From contig NZ_RZNH01000019.1 of assembly GCF_013141825.1 (NCBI RefSeq), forward strand, positions 261-64,260: 64,000 bases of DNA, given 5' to 3'. This document shows positions 17,097-26,154 of the stretch, piece after piece. The DNA comes from Marinifilum caeruleilacunae (GTDB lineage: Bacteria; Bacteroidota; Bacteroidia; Bacteroidales; Marinifilaceae). The stretch's first letter is position 1. Each line of letters begins with the position of its first letter. A program made the position numbers and the translations under genes. The notes beneath the pieces are model-generated. The model had not been told where the DNA came from, did no database searches, and saw only the letters and a program-made list of their open reading frames with translations.

Positions 17097-18347
17097 TTAT
17101 TCGTATCTCAACGCATCAACGGGTTTAATTCTAATGGCTCTTTGTGCTGGTAACAGCCCGGCAAGAACACCAAAGAAAACAAGTACTCCGAGTGCGATAA
17201 ATGCAACATTAATATCTACGTAAGGGTTTAATATTTGAGGATTTGGACTTCCTTCGGTTGCTTTGCCAATTGCCTCAACAATGACTACACCCAAAACCAA
17301 TCCCCAGAATCCGGCAAAAGTGGTCAGGAATACCGATTCGTTAATAATTTGACCGACCACCAAAGCAGGTTTGGCTCCAATGGCACGTTTAATCCCCAGC
17401 TCTTTGGTTCTCTCTTTCACCACCACGTGCATAATGTTACTTACTCCAATAACACCGGTAATCAGAACTCCAAAACCAATTACCCAAAACAGGAATCCAA
17501 TACTATTAAACAAGCCAAAAATCTTGTTAAACAGTTTGGCAATGTTAAAATTACCAATTGCCTGTTTGTCTTCAGGATGAATGGAGTGGCGTCGAGCCAA
17601 AATTTCAAATATTTTATCTTCCAACTCGGCAACCGATTCGCCTACCTTGGCTGTTGCCAGGAAAACATAGAATTTATCGCCGTAATTATACAATTGCTGC
17701 AGGGTAGTATATGGCAGCTGTATAATATCGTCGCGATTCCCCATATTGTTACTTAAAGGCTTAATTTCTCCAATAATCTTGAAGAAAATTCCATTTACTT
17801 TCAGGTATTGTCCAATCGGATCTTCATCTTTTTCGAACATCAGCTCTTTTACACGCGGTCCAATCGTAATAACCTTGCGGAATTCTTTTAAATCATTTTC
17901 ATTGATAAATCTTCCTTTTACTACCTCAACAGGATTTACCATATTCATTTCGGGAGAAGTTCCTTTAATTCTAAAGTTTCCTTTTTTCTCTTTGCGAAAT
18001 GTATTGTGGGTAGCGTTACCGCTCCAACCATTAATGTCGGGAGCAATGTGTTCCAATTCTGGAATATTTTGCTTCAAAGCAATTAAATCGTCGTTGGTAA
18101 ATCTGATTTGCCTGTTTCGAGGTAAGCCTTTGTATGCCTTAGTGGTTCTTTCTACCCAAAAAACGGTAGAATTGGTTGCAAAGTTACCCAACGAAGATTC
18201 TATGTTATTTTGAAAACCTCTACCAATTCCCAGTAGGGTAACCAAAATCAGGATACCAAACATCACACCCAATCCGGTAAGGATGGTACGTAGTTTATTC
18301 TTTTTTAGGGCGGCAGTAATTTCATGCCATTTATCCAGGTCGAACAT
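17097..18347 (-). CDS. ABC transporter permease (MacB/FtsX-like), second copy
   Basis: 416 residues: an N-terminal membrane helix (about 20-42), a large periplasmic MacB core domain (about 45-270), then three C-terminal helices around 280-305, 325-360 and 378-400. The cytoplasmic coupling motif E-L-G-I-K-R-A-I-G-A precedes the helices, as in FtsX-like permeases. It lacks its own ATPase domain, so it must use the separate ATPase at 19647-20366. It is a divergent paralogue of the next permease (18372-19625), which implies a heterodimeric membrane part. Confidence 0.92.
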   Translation of the reverse strand: MFDLDKWHEITAALKKNKLRTILTGLGVMFGILILVTLLGIGRGFQNNIESSLGNFATNSTVFWVERTTKAYKGLPRNRQIRFTNDDLIALKQNIPELEHIAPDINGWSGNATHNTFRKEKKGNFRIKGTSPEMNMVNPVEVVKGRFINENDLKEFRKVITIGPRVKELMFEKDEDPIGQYLKVNGIFFKIIGEIKPLSNNMGNRDDIIQLPYTTLQQLYNYGDKFYVFLATAKVGESVAELEDKIFEILARRHSIHPEDKQAIGNFNIAKLFNKIFGLFNSIGFLFWVIGFGVLITGVIGVSNIMHVVVKERTKELGIKRAIGAKPALVVGQIINESVFLTTFAGFWGLVLGVVIVEAIGKATEGSPNPQILNPYVDINVAFIALGVLVFFGVLAGLLPAQRAIRIKPVDALRYE

Positions 18348-18371
18348 TCTAATGTCGTTTATAAATTCTTA

Positions 18372-19625
18372 CTATTCGTCTCTTAAAGCTTCTATTGGTC
18401 TAATTGCTGCTGCTTTTCGGGCAGGGAAAAATCCTGCCAAAGCACCGGTAATTACCAGCACAACTGTTGCACCTACTGCAATACCAAGGTCAACCTGTGG
18501 ATCGATGAAGTAGATAGCAGCCGGAGCATATATTTTCTCAATCATGTCAAACTGATTGATGGCCTCCAATAATCCAACACCTGCAATTAGTCCAACATAT
18601 CCCGAAGCGGCCGTTATAAAAATGGCCTCCATTAAGATTAAACCTACTACAGAGCTTGGCGAAGCACCAATGGCTTTTCTGATTCCAATTTCTTTGGTTC
18701 TTTCCCTTACAACAATCATCATGATGTTGAAAACACCAATAACACCTAAAACAATGGTGAAAATCCCTATGATCCATACAAACATTTCGATAGCGCTAAA
18801 TAAACCAGCGAATGTTTGTGAATTTTCAATATTGTTCTGAATCCATAGTGCATTCTTATCTTCTTTGCTGAAATTATGTCGGGCAGCCATTTTATAAGTA
18901 ATCTGCTGTTCGATATTTTTACTTTCCTCAACCGAAACATTGTCGAGCGTAAAAGAAATTCTACGGATATGGTCGTTGTTGTTAAATATTTTTTGTGCTA
19001 CCGTAATTGGAATGTATATTTCCCTTGAATTATCGTCGAAACTCTGTTGGTGGAAAACACCAATTACTTTAAACTTGATATCGTTAATGTTGATAAACTT
19101 GTTTAGTGCAGTTTCATTCGGGAATAGTACTTTTTTTACTTCATCCTGAATGGCAACAACCTTTCTGTGTTCATCCAAGTCGTTTTGGTTTAAGAATCGG
19201 CCTTTCAGGATTTCGAAATTTTTAATCTCCTTATAAGTATCGTGTACAGGTGAAACATTAAAGTTTCCAAAGTTATTCTTATAGGATATGGTTTCTGCTC
19301 CCGGAATGTACGACATTGCCGAAATTGCATCTATTTTTTCGATCGATTTCTTCAGGTTCAGGAAATCATCGTTAACCATTTGAATGAACTTACCTTCGGG
19401 AGTTCCTTTGTATGCCTTAGTGGTTCTACCACCATAAATTTGCATACTGTTAGTTGCATCTTGGGCAAAAACTGAGGTCATACCGTTACGCAAACCTCTA
19501 CCAGCACCCAATAGGAAAATCAGCATAAAAATTCCGGTTGCAACCGAAAAACCCGTTAGAATGGTACGAGTTTTATTTTTCCTGATGGTACTAAATATTT
19601 CTTGCCATTTATCTCTGTCAAACAT
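18372..19625 (-). CDS. ABC transporter permease (MacB/FtsX-like), first copy
   Basis: 417 residues with the same layout as the downstream permease: helix near 20-42, periplasmic core, and three helices near 283-306, 325-360 and 380-402, with E-I-G-I-R-K-A-I-G-A as the coupling motif. Opening M-F-D-R-D-K-W-Q-E-I-F matches its partner (M-F-D-L-D-K-W-H-E-I). The two permeases lie 24 bp apart and surely act together as the mechanotransmission part of a MacAB-type pump for peptides, macrolide-like compounds or lipids; the substrate is unknown. Confidence 0.92.
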   Translation of the reverse strand: MFDRDKWQEIFSTIRKNKTRTILTGFSVATGIFMLIFLLGAGRGLRNGMTSVFAQDATNSMQIYGGRTTKAYKGTPEGKFIQMVNDDFLNLKKSIEKIDAISAMSYIPGAETISYKNNFGNFNVSPVHDTYKEIKNFEILKGRFLNQNDLDEHRKVVAIQDEVKKVLFPNETALNKFININDIKFKVIGVFHQQSFDDNSREIYIPITVAQKIFNNNDHIRRISFTLDNVSVEESKNIEQQITYKMAARHNFSKEDKNALWIQNNIENSQTFAGLFSAIEMFVWIIGIFTIVLGVIGVFNIMMIVVRERTKEIGIRKAIGASPSSVVGLILMEAIFITAASGYVGLIAGVGLLEAINQFDMIEKIYAPAAIYFIDPQVDLGIAVGATVVLVITGALAGFFPARKAAAIRPIEALRDE

Positions 19626-19646
19626 AGCTCGATATTAGGGTTGGGT

Positions 19647-20366
19647 TTATTCCTGTATTGGAATTTTAACCGATTCAGTGTTGTTAATTTGATTGTTATC
19701 AATGATTGATTCAATAATGCCATCTTTAAGATTGATGATTCGATCTGTCATGTGGGCAATATCATTCTCGTGAGTAACAATAATTACAGTAATTCCTGAC
19801 TGATTAATTTCTTTAAGAAGATCCATTACCTCAATCGAAGTAGTAGAGTCGAGTGCCCCGGTAGGCTCATCGGCCAAAATAATTTTCGGTTGGGTAATCA
19901 TTGCACGAGCAATGGCAACTCTCTGCTTTTGTCCACCCGACAGCTCGTTAGGCATATGGTGAGCCCATTCTTTAAGACCCATTTTATCGAGGTACTCTAA
20001 GGCAAGTTTGTTTCTTTTCTTTCTCGATACTTTCTGATAGTATAATGGCAATGCCACATTTTCCATGGCATTTTTAAAGGATATCAGGTTAAACGATTGA
20101 AATACAAAACCCAACAAATTGTTTCTAAGCTTGGCAGCTTTTGTTTCGCTCATCGATTTTATTTCCTCGTTGTTCAGGACATAAACTCCATCGTCGTGGT
20201 TGTCCAACAGGCCGAGGATATTCAATAATGTCGATTTTCCTGAACCGGAAGATCCCATGATTGAAAGCAATTCACCTTCTTTTATGTGCAAATCGATACC
20301 TTTAAGTACATGCAGCTTGTTTGTTCCGGTGATGTACGATTTGTGAATGTTTTGTAATCGGATCAT
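19647..20366 (-). CDS. ABC transporter ATP-binding protein (MacB/LolD-like)
   Basis: 239 residues. Walker [10 protein letters not shown] at 38-46, signature L-S-G-G-Q at 142-146, Walker B I-I-L-A-D-E at 162-167, and H199 of the H loop are all present. The family is the MacB/LolD/FtsE group that drives FtsX-like permeases. It is the first gene of the five-gene efflux operon; a leader of about 280 bp precedes it with a palindromic operator candidate at its start. Confidence 0.95.
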   Translation of the reverse strand: MIRLQNIHKSYITGTNKLHVLKGIDLHIKEGELLSIMGSSGSGKSTLLNILGLLDNHDDGVYVLNNEEIKSMSETKAAKLRNNLLGFVFQSFNLISFKNAMENVALPLYYQKVSRKKRNKLALEYLDKMGLKEWAHHMPNELSGGQKQRVAIARAMITQPKIILADEPTGALDSTTSIEVMDLLKEINQSGITVIIVTHENDIAHMTDRIINLKDGIIESIIDNNQINNTESVKIPIQE

Positions 20367-20453
20367 AGTATTGATGTATTAATAAAATCTGTATACAATA
20401 ATAATTTATTGTCGCCGGATCTGGAATTTAATTAGACCAACGCACACAATTAA

Positions 20454-20485
20454 CGACAAATCCGTATTATCAACCGATAATGTCG
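20454..20485. promoter_or_regulatory. nested inverted repeats in the ABC operon leader
   Basis: ATTATC-AACC-GATAAT (20466-20481) lies inside a wider CGACA...TGTCG pair (20454-20485). It stands between the predicted transcription start and the ATPase gene and could be an RNA hairpin or a regulator site. The remaining parts of this 400-bp divergent gap show no gene. Confidence 0.35.
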
Positions 20486-20643
20486 AAATAAATAACCATA
20501 ATTATAAAATAGAAAATCTTCACCCCAATTGAGCTGTTAAATTCAATACTCGTGCCACTTAATGAAACTACCAGTAAATCAGTGTGATGAAATTTTTTGA
20601 TTCTGATTTTTAAGGCAGTATGTGTACGATGTTATTACAAAGG

Positions 20644-20661
20644 TTGTACGAAAACGTACAA
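20644..20661. promoter_or_regulatory. palindromic operator candidate
   Basis: TTGTACG-AAAA-CGTACAA is a perfect 7-bp inverted repeat with a 4-bp centre. It abuts and partly overlaps the -7 box of the efflux operon promoter (20659-20666), the position expected for a repressor site. It lies between the divergent efflux operon and dGTPase gene. Confidence 0.5.
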
Positions 20662-20685
20662 ATGTATCCGAAAACAGAATTCAAA
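20659..20685 (-). promoter_or_regulatory. promoter candidate for the ABC efflux operon
   Basis: Minus strand TACATTTG (plus CAAATGTA 20659-20666) fits TAnnTTTG. TTTG (plus CAAA 20682-20685) lies 15 bp upstream as a possible -33 element. Confidence 0.45.
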
Positions 20686-20767
20686 TTTTCTGTTAATTGT
20701 TAATAATTGCTAAACAAATCGGGCTGCGTGAAATTTTAATGTAATTTAGATGCTTTAATTCTAGAAT

Positions 20768-22111
20768 ATGGATTGGATAAAATTACTATCGACAAAGAGG
20801 TTCGGACAAGAAGATAAATACTCACCTGCCAGCGCTGATGTGAGAACACAATTTCAGAGAGATTACGACAGGCTGATATTTTCATCGCCTTTTCGTCGTT
20901 TGCAAAATAAAACACAGGTGTTTCCATTGCCGGGCAGCATATTTGTACACAATAGGTTAACTCACAGTCTCGAAGTGTCGAGTGTTGGACGATCTCTTGG
21001 AAATTTACTGGCTGAAAAGTTAATAGATGCCAATCAGGTTGATCCTGATTCAGGAATAAGAGAAATCGGAAGTATCGTTGCAGCTGCCTGTTTGGCTCAT
21101 GACCTGGGAAATCCGCCATTCGGACACTCGGGAGAAAAAGCCTTGTCGCATTACTTTGAGAAAGGTGAAGGGGCAAATTTACAAGATCGATTTAGCAAGG
21201 AAGAGTGGTTCGACCTTACCAATTTCGAAGGAAATGCCAATGCCTTAAGATTGCTTACACATGCTTTTAAAGGAAGAAGAAAAGGCGGATTTGCCTTAAC
21301 CTATTCTACCATTGCTTCCATTGTTAAATATCCGTGGGAATCGAATAAAATAGAGGAAATTGGGAAGAAAAAATACGGTTATTTCCAGTTCGAAAAAGCC
21401 GATTATCTTAAAATTGCCAAAGAATTGGAGATTCCTGAAATTAAAAATGGTATTTACGCCCGTTTTCCTTTGGTATACCTGGTTGAAGCTGCCGATGATA
21501 TCTGTTACCAGATTATGGACATTGAGGATGCTCACAAGCTAAATATTTTAAGTACTGCGGAAACCAAGGAATTGCTTCTGAATTTTTACGATGCCGATAA
21601 GGATAAAAAGGCTTTGGATAGAATTGAAGAAACTTGCCTGGAAGTAACCGATACCAATGAACAGATTGCATTTATAAGAGCCAGTGTTATAGGCAAATTG
21701 GTTGGAGAATGTGTAAAGGTTTTTCTGAACAATTATGAAGCTATTTTAAGTGGAACCTTCAAAGGGTCATTAATTGATGAGGTAGAGCCGACCTGTAAAC
21801 AAGCGTATAGAACTTGCACAGATGTTGCTGTGCAGAGAATTTATCGACACCGATCGGTGATCGAAATTGAGTTGGCAGGTTATAAAATTTTAGGGACCTT
21901 ATTGGAAGAATTTGTTTCAGCCGTAATGGACCCAAAGAATTTTTACTCCAAAAATTTATTGTCTTTAATTCCCGAACAATATGACATTTCGGGTGATAGT
22001 GATTACGAAAAAGTAATGTCGGTATTGGATTTTGTATCGGGAATGACCGATGTTTTTGCTCTTGATCTGTACCGAAAAATTAAAGGAATTGAGTTACCCG
22101 AAATTAAATAA
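20768..22111 (+). CDS. dgt: deoxyguanosinetriphosphate triphosphohydrolase (dNTPase, HD domain)
   Basis: 447 residues. It hydrolyses dGTP or other dNTPs to the nucleoside and triphosphate. HD-domain metal ligands are visible: H66 in R-L-T-H-S, H111-D112 in A-H-D-L-G, and H120 in F-G-H-S-G-E. The N-terminal R-D-Y-D-R-L-I-F-S-S-P-F-R-R-L-Q-N-K-T-Q-V block is diagnostic. Length matches the dGTPase-like subfamily rather than the longer E. coli Dgt. A small secreted protein gene starts 3 bp after its stop. Confidence 0.94.
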   Translation: MDWIKLLSTKRFGQEDKYSPASADVRTQFQRDYDRLIFSSPFRRLQNKTQVFPLPGSIFVHNRLTHSLEVSSVGRSLGNLLAEKLIDANQVDPDSGIREIGSIVAAACLAHDLGNPPFGHSGEKALSHYFEKGEGANLQDRFSKEEWFDLTNFEGNANALRLLTHAFKGRRKGGFALTYSTIASIVKYPWESNKIEEIGKKKYGYFQFEKADYLKIAKELEIPEIKNGIYARFPLVYLVEAADDICYQIMDIEDAHKLNILSTAETKELLLNFYDADKDKKALDRIEETCLEVTDTNEQIAFIRASVIGKLVGECVKVFLNNYEAILSGTFKGSLIDEVEPTCKQAYRTCTDVAVQRIYRHRSVIEIELAGYKILGTLLEEFVSAVMDPKNFYSKNLLSLIPEQYDISGDSDYEKVMSVLDFVSGMTDVFALDLYRKIKGIELPEIK

Positions 22112-22114
22112 GCA

Positions 22115-22636
22115 ATGAGAAAATTTTTATTGATATGCCTTCTTGGTATTGCCACATTTTCGAATGTTTTGGCACAGGAAGATTGGAAAAAGATTGAATC
22201 GGAAAAATCAAAAATAAGTTTCTCGATTCCCGATCAACCCATTATTCAGAATAAAGAGCTCAACAACATTTCCATCGAGGTTTTTAGCTTTAAAGATGCA
22301 GTAACGGTTTTTGGTGTTGTTGCTTCTGATTTTTCCAAGCTTGGATTGGATTTTACCTACTCCGATCCATCGGAGTATTACGAGGAAATGAAACAGGGGA
22401 GCCTTGTTTCGGGAGGAAGCATCTTAATTGGTGAAAGATCGGTTGCCTACCAAAAAATGTTGGGAAAAGAGATTGAGTATACCCAAATGGTAGGAAAACA
22501 TGAATACACCTATTTTAAACGATTTTTCTTTCGTGGCAAATACATTTATCAAATCGCTATTGGTGGACCATCTCGAATGAAAAGAATCCTTCTTGATAAG
22601 AAAAATCTGTACTTTAATTCCATCGATTTTTTATAA
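22115..22636 (+). CDS. secreted protein of unknown function
   Basis: 173 residues with a signal peptide (MRKFLLICLLGIATFSNVLA, then Q). The mature part is a mixed alpha/beta domain with E-K-S-K-I-S-F-S-I-P-D-Q-P near its start and a C-terminal K-Y-I-Y-Q-I-A-I-G-G-P. This layout recalls small periplasmic PsbP-like domains, but the similarity is weak and by eye only. It follows the dGTPase by 3 bp, so it is co-transcribed. Confidence 0.7.
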   Translation: MRKFLLICLLGIATFSNVLAQEDWKKIESEKSKISFSIPDQPIIQNKELNNISIEVFSFKDAVTVFGVVASDFSKLGLDFTYSDPSEYYEEMKQGSLVSGGSILIGERSVAYQKMLGKEIEYTQMVGKHEYTYFKRFFFRGKYIYQIAIGGPSRMKRILLDKKNLYFNSIDFL

Positions 22637-22773
22637 AGCAATACGTATTGAATGATTGAAATAACGCATTTGCAAATTCATATTACGTAATCGTTAAATA
22701 CTACAAAACAAGCTTGAATAATATTCGTAATCCTATTAAATTTAAGGTAGTAAAACAGTAAATTTTAGGGGAT

Positions 22774-22923
22774 ATGAAATTATTACAGAAAATTAAAGAT
22801 TTATTCTACACGGTAGAAGACGATTTCGTGGTTGTGGATCTTACTACGAAAATGATTCAATCGATGAATTCCAGAGATTGGAATCGATTAAAAGACAAGA
22901 AAAACTACATGGTGATTAAGTAG
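22774..22923 (+). CDS. small protein, 49 residues
   Basis: An open frame from ATG 22774 to TAG 22921-22923, too short for standard ORF lists. The product is charged and soluble-looking, with M-K-L-L-Q-K-I-K-D-L-F-Y at its start and N-Y-M-V-I-K at its end. A purine-rich TAGGGGAT just before the ATG is a plausible ribosome-binding site. The codon use looks coding (no rare repeats, balanced third positions). No function recognised. Confidence 0.55.
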   Translation: MKLLQKIKDLFYTVEDDFVVVDLTTKMIQSMNSRDWNRLKDKKNYMVIK

Positions 22924-23018
22924 TTTCTTGTAACATAAATGCTGTTTTGATCGAGACGATTTTGGCAGGTTGTTTTGATCTGGGGATTGGCGGCCTCCAA
23001 AGAAAATGATTTCGACAT

Positions 23019-24113
23019 TTAGTCGGAATTTTTTTTGTTTTCAATACTATGGTCTTTCAAGCCTTGAATAACAACATTGCCTGTTCCTCCTGATTTGCAA
23101 GGATATTGAAATTCTTTTTTGCTCCGTTTCTTATCGTTTATGATATCATAAAATCGATCCAGGTATTTAATGGTATTTTTCCTGTAGTTTTGATCGATTA
23201 GCGGGTTGTTTTCATAAATGGCATAAATATCATTTTTCAGCTCATTAAATAAATCGAAAGTAGATTGAAATTCACTCATATCTTCGATACAATATCCTCT
23301 ATATCTTCTGGATCTGACAGAACTTAGCTGTAAGGCTTCGGCAGGAGCAGCGTAGGGTGTGTTTACAATCCCCGACATATCAAAGTCGTACGGAACAGCT
23401 ACGAGAGATGTGCCATTTCTAACCAGGATTTTAATGTTGTGAAGGTATTGAATCGACCAATCGGTATTTCCAATCAGGTATTGAAAAACTGCCATTTTGA
23501 GAAAGAATTCCCGATCCGTTGTTTCAGGACTTAGCTTTAGCTGTTTTCGAATAATTGCATTATTTCTAGAAGCCATTTTGTTGTGGTCCTCCAATAGAAT
23601 TCCATATTTGGCTGGTGTAGTTCGATTTCTTTCCGTATCATCGAAGCTTACTTTTACCAACCTTACCCTAAAGCTGTAGGGGGTAATTAATTGGTAGATT
23701 TTATAGGCCAAATATTCCCTGATCACAAATCTTTCATCCACACAAGTAGTAACCAGTTTCAATTTATTCTGTCCTTCGAAAAGTGAGCTTGAAATATCCG
23801 GTAAGCTATCAAAATTTAGGAGTAGAGGAGGAGTAAGGCAATTTTCCTTCATTCTTCTAAAATGACCACGGGTTTTTACCCTGATGTTTACTTTATGCCA
23901 TTCGTCGTTTTCCTGGTATGAAAATACAATGGGATGGTATTCGGGCTCTTTCCGGTCATTAAAAAGTGTTCTGATATCTCCTTTTAAATTGATATGCAAG
24001 ACTGCTTCACTATTGAATAGCTGGCTTAAGTCAGCAGGAGTGGACTGATACTCCTGGGACTTTCCACTAATTACAGTACATGTAAAAATTAATAGAATGA
24101 GTAAGTAACGCAT
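23019..24113 (-). CDS. secreted protein, CotH-kinase-like
   Basis: 364 residues with an N-terminal signal peptide (MRYLLILLIFTCTVISGKS). The order of motifs suggests a CotH-like atypical kinase fold: K-L-K-L-V-T-T-C then R-F-V-I-R-E-Y-L-A-Y-K-I-Y-Q (about 117-140), E-D-H-N-K near 176, then N-T-D-W-S near 216 and a catalytic/metal-like V-P-Y-D-F-D-M-S-G near 240-248. The D-F-D motif fits the kinase metal loop. Location outside the cytoplasm would match secreted CotH proteins. Assignment is by motif order only. It sits between the small ORF and a phosphoesterase, the latter 21 bp upstream. Confidence 0.6.
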   Translation of the reverse strand: MRYLLILLIFTCTVISGKSQEYQSTPADLSQLFNSEAVLHINLKGDIRTLFNDRKEPEYHPIVFSYQENDEWHKVNIRVKTRGHFRRMKENCLTPPLLLNFDSLPDISSSLFEGQNKLKLVTTCVDERFVIREYLAYKIYQLITPYSFRVRLVKVSFDDTERNRTTPAKYGILLEDHNKMASRNNAIIRKQLKLSPETTDREFFLKMAVFQYLIGNTDWSIQYLHNIKILVRNGTSLVAVPYDFDMSGIVNTPYAAPAEALQLSSVRSRRYRGYCIEDMSEFQSTFDLFNELKNDIYAIYENNPLIDQNYRKNTIKYLDRFYDIINDKKRSKKEFQYPCKSGGTGNVVIQGLKDHSIENKKNSD

Positions 24114-24134
24114 AAGCTCCTGGTATCAAAAAAA

Positions 24135-26009
24135 TTATTCTCTAAGGGTATATTGATCGATTAGTTCCAAGGTGTCGGGATTTTTTACCCTTACCTTTAT
24201 CGTGCTTCCATTAACATCGATTAGTACGAGTGCATTTTGAGTGGAAAAATTTCTGACATTCGACGACCAGGGAGTTTCTTCCTGTGCATAATAAGGAGCT
24301 CCGGCTGCACCATTGTTTATTTGGTAAAATTTACGAGACAGTTCAAGTTTTTCAAATTCGTAGTTTTCAGGATAGCGTTCCATCTCATTGGTAATGGTGA
24401 GTAGGTTATAATTGTGTTCGTCGCCACTCAATATTGCCACAGTTTTTTTACTTTTATTTACGATGAGGTTTAGCAGTTCATCTCTGCGTTGAATAATTCC
24501 TTTCTCGTAGGGCAGCCCCTTGACAAAAGCTCTGTATTGGTTGTTACCATTGTACCACATGTCATCTTTAACATGACCACCATTTGGGAAAAATGGAGTG
24601 TGAATGGTAATAAAGACATGATCAATATCTTTGTTTTTCTCTAGTTGTTTTAAGGTTTTTTGTAGCCACCACATTTGCTTGTCCATGATAAAAGCATGAA
24701 GATTGCCACTGGTTTGCGTAAGTCCACCGGGCGAATAGAAATAATCCGAATTTAAGGCAACGATTGCTACATTATCGTAGGAGTACCAGTATACACTTTC
24801 TTTGTAAGATGGAAAGTCAATTTCATTTGGATTGGGATCGTATTTCGTATTGTCTTCGCTAAGAGGTCCATTTTCTGGCAATACGAAATTATCCTGGAAA
24901 AGAGATTCGCTGGAATCATCTTTAAAAGGAAAATGATCTATGGCGTGAAATGTTCCAGCATCAACATCGTTAAACACATAGTTGTAGGCCTCATGATTTC
25001 CAAAACCAGGAACAAAGGGAATGTAGTGCCACCAAGCCTCGACAGCTCTTTTCCAGTTGGCATATTGTAAGTTCATGCGTTCCCTGCTGGCATTGTACCC
25101 ATCAATCAGGTCTCCGGTAAATTGCATGAATTTTATGTTTTCGGCACTTCCTAAAGCTGCAATTTTCTTCATGATGTAGGCATTAGTACCATAAATATTT
25201 CTTTCTCCACCACCTTTGCCAGCACGTGAATCGCTACCGTACGCAAATGTAAAAGCTGTTCTGCTGCCTGGCTTGGGTGCAGTTTCAAAACTAAAATCGA
25301 AAGAAAAATCGGCAACAGATAGGGTGTAATTGTATTCTGTTGCAGCCTGTAAATCATCAATTTTTATTTCGTGTGTTTTGCCGGCTTTTTTGTCCAAGTA
25401 GCTCTTGCCGTTAATACGAATACTTGCTTCAATTGCTTCCGAGGTGGTAAAAGAAATCACGGCTCCTTTTTCTGATAACTGGTTAATGAATGGACCTTCA
25501 ACTATTGTGGGTTCAGCTTTAAACATGCCATCTTTGTACGAAAAGGCAACACGACCATCGTACAACATGTTTCCCTTGTTGCTAACAATGCGGTAGCCTA
25601 AAATGCCTTGGCCGGTTTTTTCCCAGTTAATCATATCGTATTTGCCCGATAAAAGTCTCTTTATTGGAACATTGCTTATGCCAATTTTAATAGGCGAACT
25701 TTCTCTAAAAAATACGGGTTGCGGATATTTTCCATCCTTGTAATTGATAAAGCCAAAGTATAGCGTGCCATTCAATTCCGGAAATTTAAAATTGAAAGTA
25801 ATTCCTTCTTTTGTTCCGATGGCTGCCGAAGATAAATCTTCGAACTTGAACTGATCATTTGGCTTTACAGCATATATTTTCCTGTCTTCAAGAAGCAGAA
25901 AAACGCCATTTTCGTCGGAGCCTACATTGCTATATACTGCAGGAACCTTCTGTGCAAATGCACTTGAAATTGTAATAAGAGTCAGTAAAAGGGCATTGAT
26001 TATCTTCAT
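24135..26009 (-). CDS. secreted metallophosphoesterase with N-terminal FN3-like domain (purple acid phosphatase type)
   Basis: 624 residues with a signal peptide (MKIINALLLTLITISSAFA). An FN3-like strand-rich region covers about 150-250 (E-Y-N-Y-T-L-S-V). The calcineurin-like catalytic core follows with motifs G-S-D-S-R, T-G-D-L-I-D-G, G-N-H-E-A, I-H-T-P and S-G-D-E-H-N in order, providing all expected metal ligands. It likely hydrolyses phosphate esters in the periplasm or at the surface. The downstream CotH-like gene is 21 bp away. Confidence 0.88.
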   Translation of the reverse strand: MKIINALLLTLITISSAFAQKVPAVYSNVGSDENGVFLLLEDRKIYAVKPNDQFKFEDLSSAAIGTKEGITFNFKFPELNGTLYFGFINYKDGKYPQPVFFRESSPIKIGISNVPIKRLLSGKYDMINWEKTGQGILGYRIVSNKGNMLYDGRVAFSYKDGMFKAEPTIVEGPFINQLSEKGAVISFTTSEAIEASIRINGKSYLDKKAGKTHEIKIDDLQAATEYNYTLSVADFSFDFSFETAPKPGSRTAFTFAYGSDSRAGKGGGERNIYGTNAYIMKKIAALGSAENIKFMQFTGDLIDGYNASRERMNLQYANWKRAVEAWWHYIPFVPGFGNHEAYNYVFNDVDAGTFHAIDHFPFKDDSSESLFQDNFVLPENGPLSEDNTKYDPNPNEIDFPSYKESVYWYSYDNVAIVALNSDYFYSPGGLTQTSGNLHAFIMDKQMWWLQKTLKQLEKNKDIDHVFITIHTPFFPNGGHVKDDMWYNGNNQYRAFVKGLPYEKGIIQRRDELLNLIVNKSKKTVAILSGDEHNYNLLTITNEMERYPENYEFEKLELSRKFYQINNGAAGAPYYAQEETPWSSNVRNFSTQNALVLIDVNGSTIKVRVKNPDTLELIDQYTLRE

Positions 26010-26091
26010 AATAGAATCTTATTTAAAATGATTCTATTAAATATACGACATGATTCAATGCAATGTGAAATATATTTTGTGAAATGATGTT

Positions 26092-26130
26092 AAAAAAAAG
26101 CGAAGTTCTAATTGTTCAACTTCGCTTTTG
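26092..26130 (-). terminator. terminator after the IPT/Kelch lipoprotein gene
   Basis: Minus strand AAGCGAAGTTGAAC-AATTA-GAACTTCGCTT followed by eight T. It separates the lipoprotein gene from the phosphoesterase. Confidence 0.8.
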
Positions 26131-26154
26131 CTTAAATCAATATTTTTTTAATAA

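Noticed and set aside
17235-17756. A 173-residue plus-strand frame antisense to the second permease
   Set aside because: No motif, shadow of the MacB-type permease gene whose frame shows the full fold.
20736-21176. A 146-residue minus-strand frame overlapping the start of the dGTPase gene
   Set aside because: It is antisense to the catalytic HD region of a clear dGTPase and has no protein-like motif.
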